64,000 bases of DNA from Convivina praedatoris (GTDB lineage Bacteria; Bacillota; Bacilli; Lactobacillales; Lactobacillaceae): the NCBI RefSeq assembly GCF_933208505.1, contig NZ_CAKOEU010000007.1; one strand, given 5' to 3'. Both the position numbers and the translations under genes were made by a program. This document shows, in pieces, positions 18,262 to 26,121 of this stretch; the stretch's first letter is position 1, and each line of letters opens with the position of its first letter. Under the pieces are notes generated by a model. It saw nothing but the letters and a program-made list of their open reading frames with translations, made no database searches and had not been told where the DNA came from.

Positions 18262-18299
18262 AAAAATGTCCCACCAATTAAATTGGTGGGACATTTTTT
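18262..18299. terminator. Bidirectional terminator
   Basis: Perfect stem AATGTCCCACCAATT/AATTGGTGGGACATT with flanking A5 and T6 runs between convergent genes. The stop codon of the leftward gene lies at its edge. Confidence 0.9.
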
Positions 18300-18981
18300 A
18301 ACGTTCAGAAGCTGGTTGATTTTGACTAATGATAATAATCAAAATCATAATAATAAATGTCAAGGCAATTGGCACAGCTAGCGCATAAACACTCATAAGT
18401 TTAATAAATAGCCCGGTTAAGGCTGCTCCACCAATAAAGCCTCCAATAATTACTAAGGTATCTAGGAAAGCATGGCGCGCCGCTTTTTGCTTAAAAATCA
18501 GCCAATCAATCCCGGATTCGGATATTTTTCGAAGATTTCCAGTCATCATAATCGGGGTGAAAGGCTTACCCTTAAGCATTTTAAATTCCTGCAACTCACT
18601 AGCCGCCGCAACTGAAACCAGTGCAGTCGATAAAATTCCCAAATGTCGCTGATAGGCATAAAAAGAAGCTCCTAACAAAGCTATCTGATAAATAAGTATA
18701 CCGATTTTTCGAAAGTTGGCATTCGTATGGCTATCATCAAATTTATGTTGAATATATCGAACTAATATAGCGCCTAGGGCAAAGGATACAATCGAGAAAA
18801 TATACCTCTGCATCACCAATAGATTGCCATGGCTAATTTCTACTCCTAATAAAATGAAGTTTCCTGTCTGCAAACCCGCAAAAACACCACCGTGAATTAG
18901 AAATGAATAAGCGTCAATCGATCCCGCCAACATGGTTAACAAGGCTCCCATAAAAAGGGAGTCATTGTTTTTAATGATCAT
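18298..18981 (-). CDS. YoaK/DUF1275 family membrane protein
   Basis: A 227-residue protein with six to seven membrane helices and the family's helix-1 pattern LTMLAGSIDAYSFLIHGGVFAGLQTGNF (described in part). The family is common and uncharacterised. The ATG at 18981 has GGAGGAATC nine bases upstream; a longer TTG start at 19002 would sit upstream of that site. Single-gene unit. Confidence 0.85.
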   Translation of the reverse strand: MIIKNNDSLFMGALLTMLAGSIDAYSFLIHGGVFAGLQTGNFILLGVEISHGNLLVMQRYIFSIVSFALGAILVRYIQHKFDDSHTNANFRKIGILIYQIALLGASFYAYQRHLGILSTALVSVAAASELQEFKMLKGKPFTPIMMTGNLRKISESGIDWLIFKQKAARHAFLDTLVIIGGFIGGAALTGLFIKLMSVYALAVPIALTFIIMILIIIISQNQPASER

Positions 18982-19110
18982 ATTTTTGATTCCTCCATCC
19001 AATTATTAGGCATAATTTATTTGTAACTAGTTTGGGTTGCAGATAACTATAGATACCAAGACTAACATAGTCCTTACTAATAAAACAGTTCACAAGCCTT
19101 TAACATCAGC

Positions 19111-19140
19111 AAAAAAGCAAGCCGCTAAGCTTGCCTTTTA
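19111..19140 (-). terminator. Terminator of the CPBP gene at 19160
   Basis: AGGCAAGC-type stem (AAAAAGCAAGC/GCTTGCCTTTT) with CGCTAA loop, just after the leftward stop. Confidence 0.7.
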
Positions 19141-19159
19141 ATAATGAATCCCACCTTAG

Positions 19160-19858
19160 TTAATAACCCAAAGCCATCAAGATCATTGCCACCGCGTTAT
19201 TAATCATATGCACGGTAATTGAGGCTTCAATTTTATCTGTTTTAGCGTAGATATAGGCTAAAATCATCCCTATCGTAGCATACAAGGCAAAACTAATTGG
19301 GTTGGAGCTAAGATGGATACTGGAAAACAAGAGCCCACTAATAATAATGGCATAAATTGGCTTCAAATTAACTAGGATTCCCCTCATTAGAAAGCCTCGA
19401 AAAAGCAACTCCTCTACAATTGGGGCAACAAAAATCCCAAATATGCAAGCTGCTACTAAAATGATTGAATTATGACTCATTAAAGTTTGAAGGACGATAT
19501 CATTGGCCGTATCCTCTTGACCGTAAATTTTACTGTTTAAGAAAGTAAAGACTTGCGCCATCACGACCGTCGCTAGATAACCACCAATAATCAAATAAAT
19601 GTTTGACTTAGTTATTTTATGGCTGACTTGTTGATAAACCTTTTGATAGCAATACCAGGCATACCAAATAATCAGGGCAACCGCCACGAGGCTGCAAATT
19701 AGGATAAATATTATCCATGGCAAACTCAAATGTGGCAGAGCCAATAAACTCATTGGCACTTCAGCCAGTTGATATAAAAACAGCAACAAGGCCAACAGCC
19801 CAATCCGTTTCAAATACGTCCGCCACCGGATTGGTTCTTTTTCTTTCACAAAAAACAT
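19160..19858 (-). CDS. CPBP family intramembrane metalloprotease
   Basis: A 232-residue, six-helix protein. Motifs EELLFRG near residue 151, SSIHLSS and HMINNAV near the end are complete, so it could be an active protease. It is a close paralogue of the gene at 5308-6003 over the full length. The ATG has AGGAGAG upstream. No bacteriocin or substrate gene is adjacent. Confidence 0.85.
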   Translation of the reverse strand: MFFVKEKEPIRWRTYLKRIGLLALLLFLYQLAEVPMSLLALPHLSLPWIIFILICSLVAVALIIWYAWYCYQKVYQQVSHKITKSNIYLIIGGYLATVVMAQVFTFLNSKIYGQEDTANDIVLQTLMSHNSIILVAACIFGIFVAPIVEELLFRGFLMRGILVNLKPIYAIIISGLLFSSIHLSSNPISFALYATIGMILAYIYAKTDKIEASITVHMINNAVAMILMALGY

Positions 19859-19989
19859 GCTTCCACTCTCCTCTTAAAAAATAACTTAATATACTTTATT
19901 TTATAGAATAACTCGTTAAAGTCAAATATGTTTAACTTTTAGTATTTTATAGTATACTTAACGTAACTTAAATTTAGAGAGGGAAGTCT

Positions 19990-20443
19990 ATGTTGAAAAA
20001 CAATAAAGATCGCTGGGGACGCGACGAATTTCAGGTCGCCGAAACCGGTAAAATTGATACCCGCGACCTATACATTGCCATGGGCTGGCTTACTGCTAAT
20101 ACTAATGGTATTAGCGCTATTTAAAATTCATTGGGCCACTACTGAAACACAGATGTTCTTTATCCTAGCCGCGCTATCAATCCATCAAGCCGTAGAACAG
20201 ACCCTGCGCTCAACCGATACGGTTTTATTAAAAATACCAAAGCAATATCAGCTCATTTTAGCAATTGTCTTTTTACTATCTGGCATTTCAGACCTATATA
20301 GTTTCTTATCCCAACCATCATTCCTATATCATCAAATTACCTTTGTGGCCATGCTAAATCTCATGTTTGGCATCTTCATGATTATTTATGCCGGTTGTAT
20401 TGGTTGGGTGCTATACAGAGGAAAAAAAGAACTAGATGAATAA
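19990..20443 (+). pseudogene. Small multi-helix membrane protein, frameshifted
   Basis: An ATG at 19990 (GAGGGAAG upstream) opens MLKNNKDRWGRDEFQVAETG and runs into KIDTRDLYIAMGWL, then leaves frame and stops at 20124. The next frame carries on seamlessly with LLLILMVLALFKIHW and three further hydrophobic helices to 20443. Dropping one T from CTTA at 20089-20092 restores about 150 residues. The gene overlaps the following XRE regulator by eight bases, the usual layout of a small membrane protein with its paired regulator. Whether the frameshift is real needs read data. The 28430 membrane protein pairs with an XRE gene in the same way. Confidence 0.7.
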
Positions 20444-20636
20444 TCAAAAAAATCTAAAAATTAAAGCGGCTCGTACATTAGCAGGATTGACCCAAGCCGA
20501 CCTGGCCAAGGCTGTGGGCGTTTCTCGTCAAACCATTATCGCCGTGGAATCGGGGAAGTATAATCCGACCATCAATCTTTGTATCGACATTTGTAAAGCG
20601 CTGGATAAGACACTAGACCAATTATTTTGGGAATAA
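20436..20636 (+). CDS. Short XRE-type HTH regulator
   Basis: A 66-residue protein that is almost entirely a helix-turn-helix (KIKAARTLAGLTQADLAKAV, then GVSRQTIIAVESGKYNPTIN), like the YozG/YgzD group. GAGG lies 14 bases upstream inside the preceding gene, with which it overlaps by eight bases, so translation is probably coupled. Relatives regulate their own small operon with a membrane protein. A near twin, at 28225, pairs with another membrane protein. Confidence 0.88.
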   Translation: MNNQKNLKIKAARTLAGLTQADLAKAVGVSRQTIIAVESGKYNPTINLCIDICKALDKTLDQLFWE

Positions 20637-20716
20637 AGAAACGGGGCAAGTATGACCACAGCCGAAATTCTTCGATAAATATCGCTAATATAAGAACCTT
20701 ATTGATTGGGAGAAAA

Positions 20717-21631
20717 ATGATGATTAATATGAAAAATTTACTAAGTTCAGCAACTTTTCAATGGTTAGATATTGTTAATTTAGATCAAACGGATATTGCA
20801 AAGCTAACCGATACCTATAACTTAACGAAAACCATGATTGGCTATCTAACCGACAGTAACGAGCGGCCCCATTACGATTATGATGCCCCGCTGAATTCTG
20901 ATTTGTTCGTGTATGATATGCCCATCTGGAGCCAAGATGAGAGCGGTGAAACCCATTTTACAGCCGAATCCGTCAAATTTTTAGTAATCAACAACACCTT
21001 GCTAAGTTTTCATTCAAACAAAGTCAACTATATGTTTGATGCCATCCAAACAACCACTAACACGAAGAATCTGCCAACCTTTTTATTGAATATTTTTCTA
21101 TTTTCAACCCAATACTTTCACCAGGCCATTAAGGAATTGGACAGTGTCCGCATCAAATTAGACGCCCGGATTAATCGTGATATTACCAAGGATGAACTAA
21201 TCGACGTGGCCACTGTGCAAAAAAGCATCGTCTATCTGGCCAGCTCAATTGATAACAATAATTTACTGTGGCAAAGTCTCCAAAGTAATCAGCATTTCAT
21301 TACCGGTCAAAAACCTTTGCTAGCCATCGTGGATGACATCCTCATTGAATCTAACCAATCCATTGAAATGATTACAACTTCGCAAAAAATCATCGAAACC
21401 CTGTCAGCCACCGCCAACAGCATTATGGATAGTAATCTAAATGATTCGATGAAATTTTTAACCGTCTGGTCAATCATCCTTACGGTACCAGCGATTATGA
21501 CTGGTTTCTTTGGCATGAACGTCGGCTTACCCTTTGGCAATAGTAATTTTGACTGGGTTACGGTCATTATTATCACCCTGATTATCATGATTGCTTTAGT
21601 CGCTTATATGAAAAAGAAAAAAATATTTTAA
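20717..21631 (+). CDS. CorA-type Mg2+ (divalent cation) transporter
   Basis: A 304-residue protein with a large cytoplasmic N-terminal domain and two C-terminal helices. The pore signature GMN is intact (GFFGMNVGLPF near residue 271). It forms pentameric channels for Mg2+ or other divalents. I start at the ATG pair 20717/20720, which has GGGAG four to seven bases upstream; the frame is open to 20627 but without a site. A second CorA-like gene at 50262 lacks the canonical GMN. Confidence 0.88.
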   Translation: MMINMKNLLSSATFQWLDIVNLDQTDIAKLTDTYNLTKTMIGYLTDSNERPHYDYDAPLNSDLFVYDMPIWSQDESGETHFTAESVKFLVINNTLLSFHSNKVNYMFDAIQTTTNTKNLPTFLLNIFLFSTQYFHQAIKELDSVRIKLDARINRDITKDELIDVATVQKSIVYLASSIDNNNLLWQSLQSNQHFITGQKPLLAIVDDILIESNQSIEMITTSQKIIETLSATANSIMDSNLNDSMKFLTVWSIILTVPAIMTGFFGMNVGLPFGNSNFDWVTVIIITLIIMIALVAYMKKKKIF

Positions 21632-21687
21632 ATTGACGTATACCCCAAAAGCTAAAGCGACCATTTACTACTTTCCTAAGCAATTAG

Positions 21688-21957
21688 ATGAAGGGAAAAC
21701 GCTTTGCCAACACCCTTTGGGTTAAAATTGCTGGTTGGGTATCCGTAATTGTGCTGATTATGCTAAATATGTACAACCTACCAACTTCAATTCTTGGTTT
21801 CTTTGGCGATAATCCTTCCGATAGTGAAACCTTGCTATCAAATATTATCGCCTACAGCGCCATCGTTGGTATTTTGGCCTTGTTGGCTTGGGTGCTTTAC
21901 GATTTACACAAAACAAATCTAGAATTTAGCCACCAAGCAGAGGCTGAAAAACTTTAA
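21688..21957 (+). pseudogene. C-terminal remnant of an Nramp (MntH-like) Mn2+ transporter
   Basis: 89 residues with two helices. The opening MKGKRFANTLWVKIAGWVSV resembles the last helices of Nramp transporters (M-GK-FAN-W-KI--W), which normally exceed 450 residues. A TAG stop directly precedes the ATG, there is no clear ribosome binding site, and no upstream Nramp sequence remains. I therefore read it as a remnant. A genuine small gene of unrelated origin cannot be excluded. Confidence 0.45.
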
Positions 21958-21965
21958 CTTCTAAA

Positions 21966-22000
21966 TAAGACAACCATGATAGTTGTGAGTGTCTTTTTTG
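21966..22000 (+). terminator. Terminator-like hairpin
   Basis: AAGACAAC and GTTGT...GTCTT arms with an internal bulge, followed by T6. Confidence 0.55.
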
Positions 22001-22013
22001 GAATTTAATAAAT

Positions 22014-22048
22014 AAACGCTATCGTCAGTAGTGACGGTAGCGTTTTTT
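22014..22048 (+). terminator. Strong terminator
   Basis: AACGCTATCGTC/GACGGTAGCGTT stem (one G-U pair) with a six-base loop and a T6 tract. Confidence 0.85.
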
Positions 22049-22141
22049 GAGTGATTTTAATGTACGGATATGTTTTTCACTAGTGATAAAATAATAAATG
22101 TTCGTATACTTTTAATAAAGAGGAGAGATTGGGAAAATAGT

Positions 22142-22783
22142 ATGCACAAAAAATGGATAATTATCCTCATACTGGCAGTGACTATTGGTGGAATTAGCCT
22201 TGCCGTGTGGCACGGTAATCAAAAGAATGAACATAAAACTGCTGAAAAAAATATTTTGGCCAGCAGTAAGTCAACTGAATATGACAACAAAAATTCAGCT
22301 GATTCTTCTACTAACACATCAAATAATCAATCCACAAGCACCGCAGAACAAAAAGAGACAACGACTGCACACAATCAGGAGCTAGTTAAGCAAACTTTAG
22401 TAGGAAAAGGCTATGATGTGCTACTTGTTAAATATAATGACGTTGATGTAGACAAAGCAATGGCAATGCCCGGAACACCTCAGAACTTAGTTCATGATGG
22501 TACATGTTTTTATTATTTCGATAATGATTCTACCTATCGAGCAAAACCAACAGCGGCTGGCAATTCTGTAGGTTCAGCTAGTGGTACTTGGACCGTGAAT
22601 GACCACAACATTACACTTACAATGGATGCTGGAGCCCAAAGAACAATCCCTTACCAAATAGAAAATAATGAAGTTGAATTTATGAGTTGGGATCTCAATT
22701 ATAATGGCAATAAGCTCACTTACAATTTTATTCCTGATAGTTCCGCAAAGGCATATATTGAGAGAAAACAGATTCAATATTAG
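22142..22783 (+). CDS. Membrane-anchored secreted protein with Ser/Thr linker
   Basis: A 213-residue protein: signal anchor (MHKKWIIILILAVTIGGISLAVW), a Ser/Thr/Asn/Lys linker to about residue 80, and a C-terminal beta-rich domain (GTWTVNDHNITLTMD, VEFMSWDLNYNG) that looks like a small beta-barrel. No lipobox. The ATG at 22142 follows GGGAAAATAGT and, further up, GAGGAGAG; the frame extends to 22070 but the longer form would bury the anchor. It marks the left edge of the AT-rich island. Unknown function. Confidence 0.7.
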   Translation: MHKKWIIILILAVTIGGISLAVWHGNQKNEHKTAEKNILASSKSTEYDNKNSADSSTNTSNNQSTSTAEQKETTTAHNQELVKQTLVGKGYDVLLVKYNDVDVDKAMAMPGTPQNLVHDGTCFYYFDNDSTYRAKPTAAGNSVGSASGTWTVNDHNITLTMDAGAQRTIPYQIENNEVEFMSWDLNYNGNKLTYNFIPDSSAKAYIERKQIQY

Positions 22784-22842
22784 GAACAGGATTGTTATTT
22801 AGTTACCTACAATGAGCATTTATGTATGCTTTACTAAAAGTA

Positions 22843-23137
22843 GTCAGAAGGGGTGAAAGTTCCGCTCAAATCACGTCCGAACCTTGGGCTAAATAGTCAT
22901 TTTATTTAGATGCAATCAAGGGGACAATGAATAATTAGAATATGGGTAGGATTGGTATGTAGATTAACATCTATGTGGTTTAGAACGTTCTTAAAACGGT
23001 TTTAAATGGTGTCTACCCAATAGCCTTGCCTTAAGGGACTATTGGGCAGATGATAGAAGGAAAATAAGCGAATATATGGATGATACAAGCGAGTACTTTG
23101 TATGATTTAAACACTTAAAAATAAGGAATCCGCTTGT
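22843..23137 (+). ncRNA. Candidate large structured RNA, copy A
   Basis: A non-coding stretch highly similar to 25472-25783. Shared blocks include GTTCCGCTCAAA, CACGTCCGAACCTTG, GGCTAAATAG, CAATGAATAATT, ATGTAGATTAACA, ATGTGGTTTAGAACGTT, AAATAAGCGAATA and TGGATGAT. Compensated pairing is visible: CCTTG (22882-22886) with CAAGG (22917-22921), a CTAAATA/TATTTAG hairpin inside it, and an eight-base stem CCCAATAG (23016-23023)/CTATTGGG (23039-23046). Stops in all frames argue against coding. I cannot name the family. Confidence 0.65.
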
Positions 23138-23183
23138 TCGTATTATAATTTCATTAGAGTAACTTTATTTAAGAGGTATCGTA

Positions 23184-23861
23184 ATGAACAGTTTTAAATT
23201 TTTAGGTTGGCAACGTTTATGGTTGGGATTAGCAGTTGCTTTTTTATCTTTTGTCCAAATAGTCATTACATGGCCTGATTATTTACTTGTTTACCAATAC
23301 TATTTTTCTCCGATATTAGTTACTTTTGGTGGAATGTTATCATTAGTAATTTTGTATGGAGTAAATGGTTTTAAGTCTTTATTAAAGCCAATGATTAAAG
23401 GCTCCATTAAACGTGTTATTTTTGGTTTTTTATTAGCAAATCTAATAGTATTTATTTTTGCTGGTATTTGTATGCTATTTCATATTTCTGGTGCAGAGCA
23501 CTCTTTTTATCGTCAGTCTCCTACCAAGACAGAACAATTGATATTTATTGTTACAAGTTTAATTCAAATACCCGGTGAGGAATTAATTATGGCGACTTTT
23601 ACGTTGCCTATGATTGAATATATTCATAATAAAGGTATCTCTACCAAATCCGCCTGGATATGGGCTAATCTAATTGGTTGTTTTATTTTTATGTTAATGC
23701 ATTTACCAGCATATGATTATAATTTAGCCAGTGTTATTATGGTTGGTTTAGGTAGATATCCTTTTACTAGTTTATGGCACCAAACTCAATCTTTGCGTGG
23801 TGGTATTTACGTTCATCTTTTGTTCGATTTAATACGTACTGTTCCCAGAATATTCTTGTAA
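23184..23861 (+). CDS. CPBP-like membrane protein lacking the motif-1 Arg
   Basis: A 225-residue, six- to seven-helix protein. It keeps GEE in motif 1 (QIPGEELIMATFTLP), a His in motif 2 (FMLMHLPAYDYN) and VHLLFDL as motif 3, but the Arg of EExxxR is Ala. It may be an inactive or altered CPBP protein, such as an immunity factor. AT-rich codon use differs from the other three CPBP genes, suggesting transfer. AGAGGT precedes the ATG. It lies directly after RNA copy A. Confidence 0.7.
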   Translation: MNSFKFLGWQRLWLGLAVAFLSFVQIVITWPDYLLVYQYYFSPILVTFGGMLSLVILYGVNGFKSLLKPMIKGSIKRVIFGFLLANLIVFIFAGICMLFHISGAEHSFYRQSPTKTEQLIFIVTSLIQIPGEELIMATFTLPMIEYIHNKGISTKSAWIWANLIGCFIFMLMHLPAYDYNLASVIMVGLGRYPFTSLWHQTQSLRGGIYVHLLFDLIRTVPRIFL

Positions 23862-23972
23862 TTAGTGCTTTCTTTAATCTAATTACAGTTGTTAGTATCA
23901 ATTGGATATTCACTAGAAGCAACATTCTGTTATTTTGCTTAATAAATTTAATTAATAATATTGGAGATAATA

Positions 23973-24149
23973 ATGACCTTGGGGATGTTTATTGCACTTA
24001 TCGTCTTACTAAGCTATTTTGTTTTAATGTTTTTGTATACAAGAAGTACGTACTATCATGACAATATTAGGACACATAATGGTAAACCAATGTCATTTAG
24101 CAAAGCGTATATTTTAAACTTACTACTTGTTCTTTGGTTTTTACCGTAA
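23973..24149 (+). CDS. Small membrane protein, paralogue of 14790-14960
   Basis: A 58-residue protein: helix (MTLGMFIALIVLLSYFVLMF), then LYTRSTYYHDNIR, then HNGKPMSFSKAYILNLLL. It matches the small gene at 14790 in layout and in the YTRSTY and SF-KAYI-N motifs. The ATG at 23973 has GGAG seven bases upstream; the frame opens at a TTG inside that site. The pair defines an uncharacterised family of short membrane proteins near CPBP proteases: both copies follow or neighbour one. Confidence 0.72.
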   Translation: MTLGMFIALIVLLSYFVLMFLYTRSTYYHDNIRTHNGKPMSFSKAYILNLLLVLWFLP

Positions 24150-24204
24150 AGGTAGGAAAATACCATTAATTTCCTTGCTACTTAACATAATGACCATCAA
24201 TAGA

Positions 24205-24236
24205 AATAAAAAAAATTCCATAAATTGATATGGAAC
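24205..24236 (-). terminator. Terminator after the dead isochorismatase gene
   Basis: Reading leftward, GTTCCATA/TATGGAA-type stem followed by a T-rich tract (eight T). Confidence 0.6.
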
Positions 24237-24330
24237 TTAATATATTGTTTTTATACGCAATAAACTTACAAGCTTGTTATATACCTAAAAAATACTAATA
24301 TAGTGATATATCTTGTAAAATTACTATTAA

Positions 24331-24750
24331 TTATTTTATATTTATAAAACGTTTATCCCATATATTCCAATACCAACTATTAATTTGATTAGCACTTATA
24401 TTATTTTTATCCATAGTTATATCAATACAAAATTCTGTTTAAGCCCCACAAATTTCAATATTTTTAATATTATTATTGTCTAGGTACTCTTTTAAATCTG
24501 TATCAAAGAAAGCATCTGGATATTTCTTAGTCAAATAAGTATCATCATCTTTATTATTAATAGAATTAATTAATTGCCAATTATAGCTATTAAATGGCAT
24601 CTCACTATCTATATGTTGTATAAAAATAATTTCATTATTACTATTCCTGTAAAATTCTATTCTTTTATTTATCTCATCAATAACGTTTTTAGATTCTGGT
24701 ATTTCTGATAGTGAATTTTGCATATCAATTACTAAAAATGCCTTCTCCAT
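24331..24750 (-). pseudogene. Isochorismatase-family cysteine hydrolase, inactivated
   Basis: The frame begins like a normal cysteine hydrolase (MEKAFLVIDMQNSL, catalytic Asp in VIDMQ) and reaches NIEICGA, then meets TAA at 24439-24441. Reading through gives TEFCIDIT, the catalytic-Cys segment (family pattern CGA-Q-TE-C-D-T), so a CAA Gln codon appears to have become TAA. After that the sequence diverges and stops at 24331, well short of the usual 170-180 residues. Nonsense plus truncation make this a dead gene. It could have hydrolysed a small amide or ester. Confidence 0.75.
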
Positions 24751-24965
24751 AATAAAACCCCTAATTTAATCTTGTCTACGTGATTTTATAATTAATTATA
24801 ACTAATAAATATTTTTATCCTTAAAATAAGCATATGATTCTATATTAAAATAGTAGACATAGTGATCATTGAAAAGAGGAAATGTAAAACTAATTGCCTT
24901 TGACTTCGTTTTGCAAACTCATGGCTACGAATTATACAATCGAAAATAGAGGAAATTAAAAAAAT

Positions 24966-25322
24966 ATGAACACATCCAATATCAACGTAACTTCTGGAAT
25001 CATACTCCTTGTACGATTCTTATTAGAAATAATCACAGTCATAGGTATTTTTATAGGAACTTTTTTAGGTCACCAGTTAGCATATAAAATTGGCTTTTTC
25101 CTTCTAAGTATTATGATTGTTATCGTCTGGTCAAAATATGGAGCTCCAAAATCTCCAGTTAGATTACACGGTACTAAAAAATTAATATTAGAGGTTAGTA
25201 TGTATATGATCGGGACAATTAGCTTTTATATTATCTTTGGAATGAAGATGGGGCTATATTATCCAATAATTGCTTTTACTGATCTAGGATTACTGTATTT
25301 ACTAAAGCTCCAAAATTACTAG
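24966..25322 (+). CDS. YrdB/DUF2568 family membrane protein
   Basis: A 118-residue, four-helix protein with the family signature WSKYGAPKSPVRL near residues 57-69. Family function unknown. AGAGGA lies upstream of the ATG, and a strong terminator follows. Low-GC codon use fits the island. Confidence 0.8.
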   Translation: MNTSNINVTSGIILLVRFLLEIITVIGIFIGTFLGHQLAYKIGFFLLSIMIVIVWSKYGAPKSPVRLHGTKKLILEVSMYMIGTISFYIIFGMKMGLYYPIIAFTDLGLLYLLKLQNY

Positions 25323-25366
25323 GTAACATAATGATTATAATTATCAGTAATTATGTTGATTATATT

Positions 25367-25402
25367 AAAAAGACACGTAAATTAAGTTTTACGTGTCTTT
25401 TA
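25367..25402 (+). terminator. Terminator of the YrdB-like gene
   Basis: AAAGACACGTAAA/TTTACGTGTCTTT perfect stem with a T tract. Confidence 0.85.
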
Positions 25403-25471
25403 CTTTGCCATCCTTTACTTCGTTGTGGGACGTCATCCTAACAGAGCTAAACACGATACAGACGTGTAATC

Positions 25472-25783
25472 GTCAGAGGGGGTGCAAGTTCCGCTCAAAC
25501 CACGTCCGAACCTTGAGCTAAATAGATGTTCTATTTAGGTACGATCAAGGGGGCAATGAATAATTGGAATATGGGTCAGATCGCCCTGCAAGTGAACGGC
25601 AAAAGGATTGGCATGTAGATTAACACCTATGTGGTTTAGAACGTTGTTAAAACGATTTTAAACGGTGTCTAACGTATCTTAGCCTTATAGATAAGGTTTT
25701 TCTATTGAGCAGACGATAGAAGAGTAAATAAGCGAATACGTGGATGATTGCAAACCCTTAAAAATAAGGGTTTCCTCTGCTCA
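25472..25783 (+). ncRNA. Candidate large structured RNA, copy B
   Basis: Second copy of the sequence at 22843-23137, with about 20 extra bases in one variable segment (around 25583-25606). Conserved blocks match across the whole length while loops differ. The CCTTG/CAAGG helix encloses a CTAAATAG/CTATTTAG hairpin that is one pair longer than in copy A, with bases changed on both sides. The 3' end forms AAACCCTTA/TAAGGGTTT. No open frame. It precedes the DUF262-HEPN genes by about 340 bases. Family unassigned. Confidence 0.65.
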
Positions 25784-26023
25784 AATCAAACTTGCTCCCC
25801 TTGTTGTTTGTTTCCCTTCTGAATATTTGATATATATAATATCTAATAGCTGTTGGTATAAGTGGATGTAAAAACCATTATACTTTGTTACAGTGTATAT
25901 TATAATGGGGAGGAGTATAGTATTTCGGTTCTAATTGTAAGTCTTTATCTTTGACAGAATTTATAAAATTAAATTAGGAACTATGTTTTGATAAGATAAG
26001 CTAGATAATTCTTAGCTGTATCT

Positions 26024-26065
26024 TGTATGATTGCAAGCTCTTATTAAATTAGAGGTTTGTTTGCT
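26024..26065 (+). repeat. Third, partial copy of the RNA 3' end
   Basis: GTATGATTGCAA, a CTCT/AGAG hairpin and GTTTGTTTGCT repeat the tail of copy B (GGATGATTGCAA, CCCTTA/TAAGGG hairpin, GTTTCCTCTGCT) with changed stem bases. It ends about 57 bases before the DUF262 start. TTGACA at about 25952 may be a promoter for this short transcript or for the operon. Confidence 0.45.
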
Positions 26066-26121
26066 TAGATTTGTTACTTCTTAGTTTTATATACAACAGA
26101 TTATTTTATTGGAGGCTTTTT

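Noticed and set aside
23774..24061. 95-codon frame overlapping the end of the CPBP-like gene
   Set aside because: Different frame, no ribosome binding site, overlaps two better genes.
22843..25783. Group I or II intron, or RNase P/tmRNA, as identity of the repeated RNA
   Set aside because: No domain V-like hairpin, no intron core strings, no reverse transcriptase or homing ORF, no tRNA-like or P4-type signatures.
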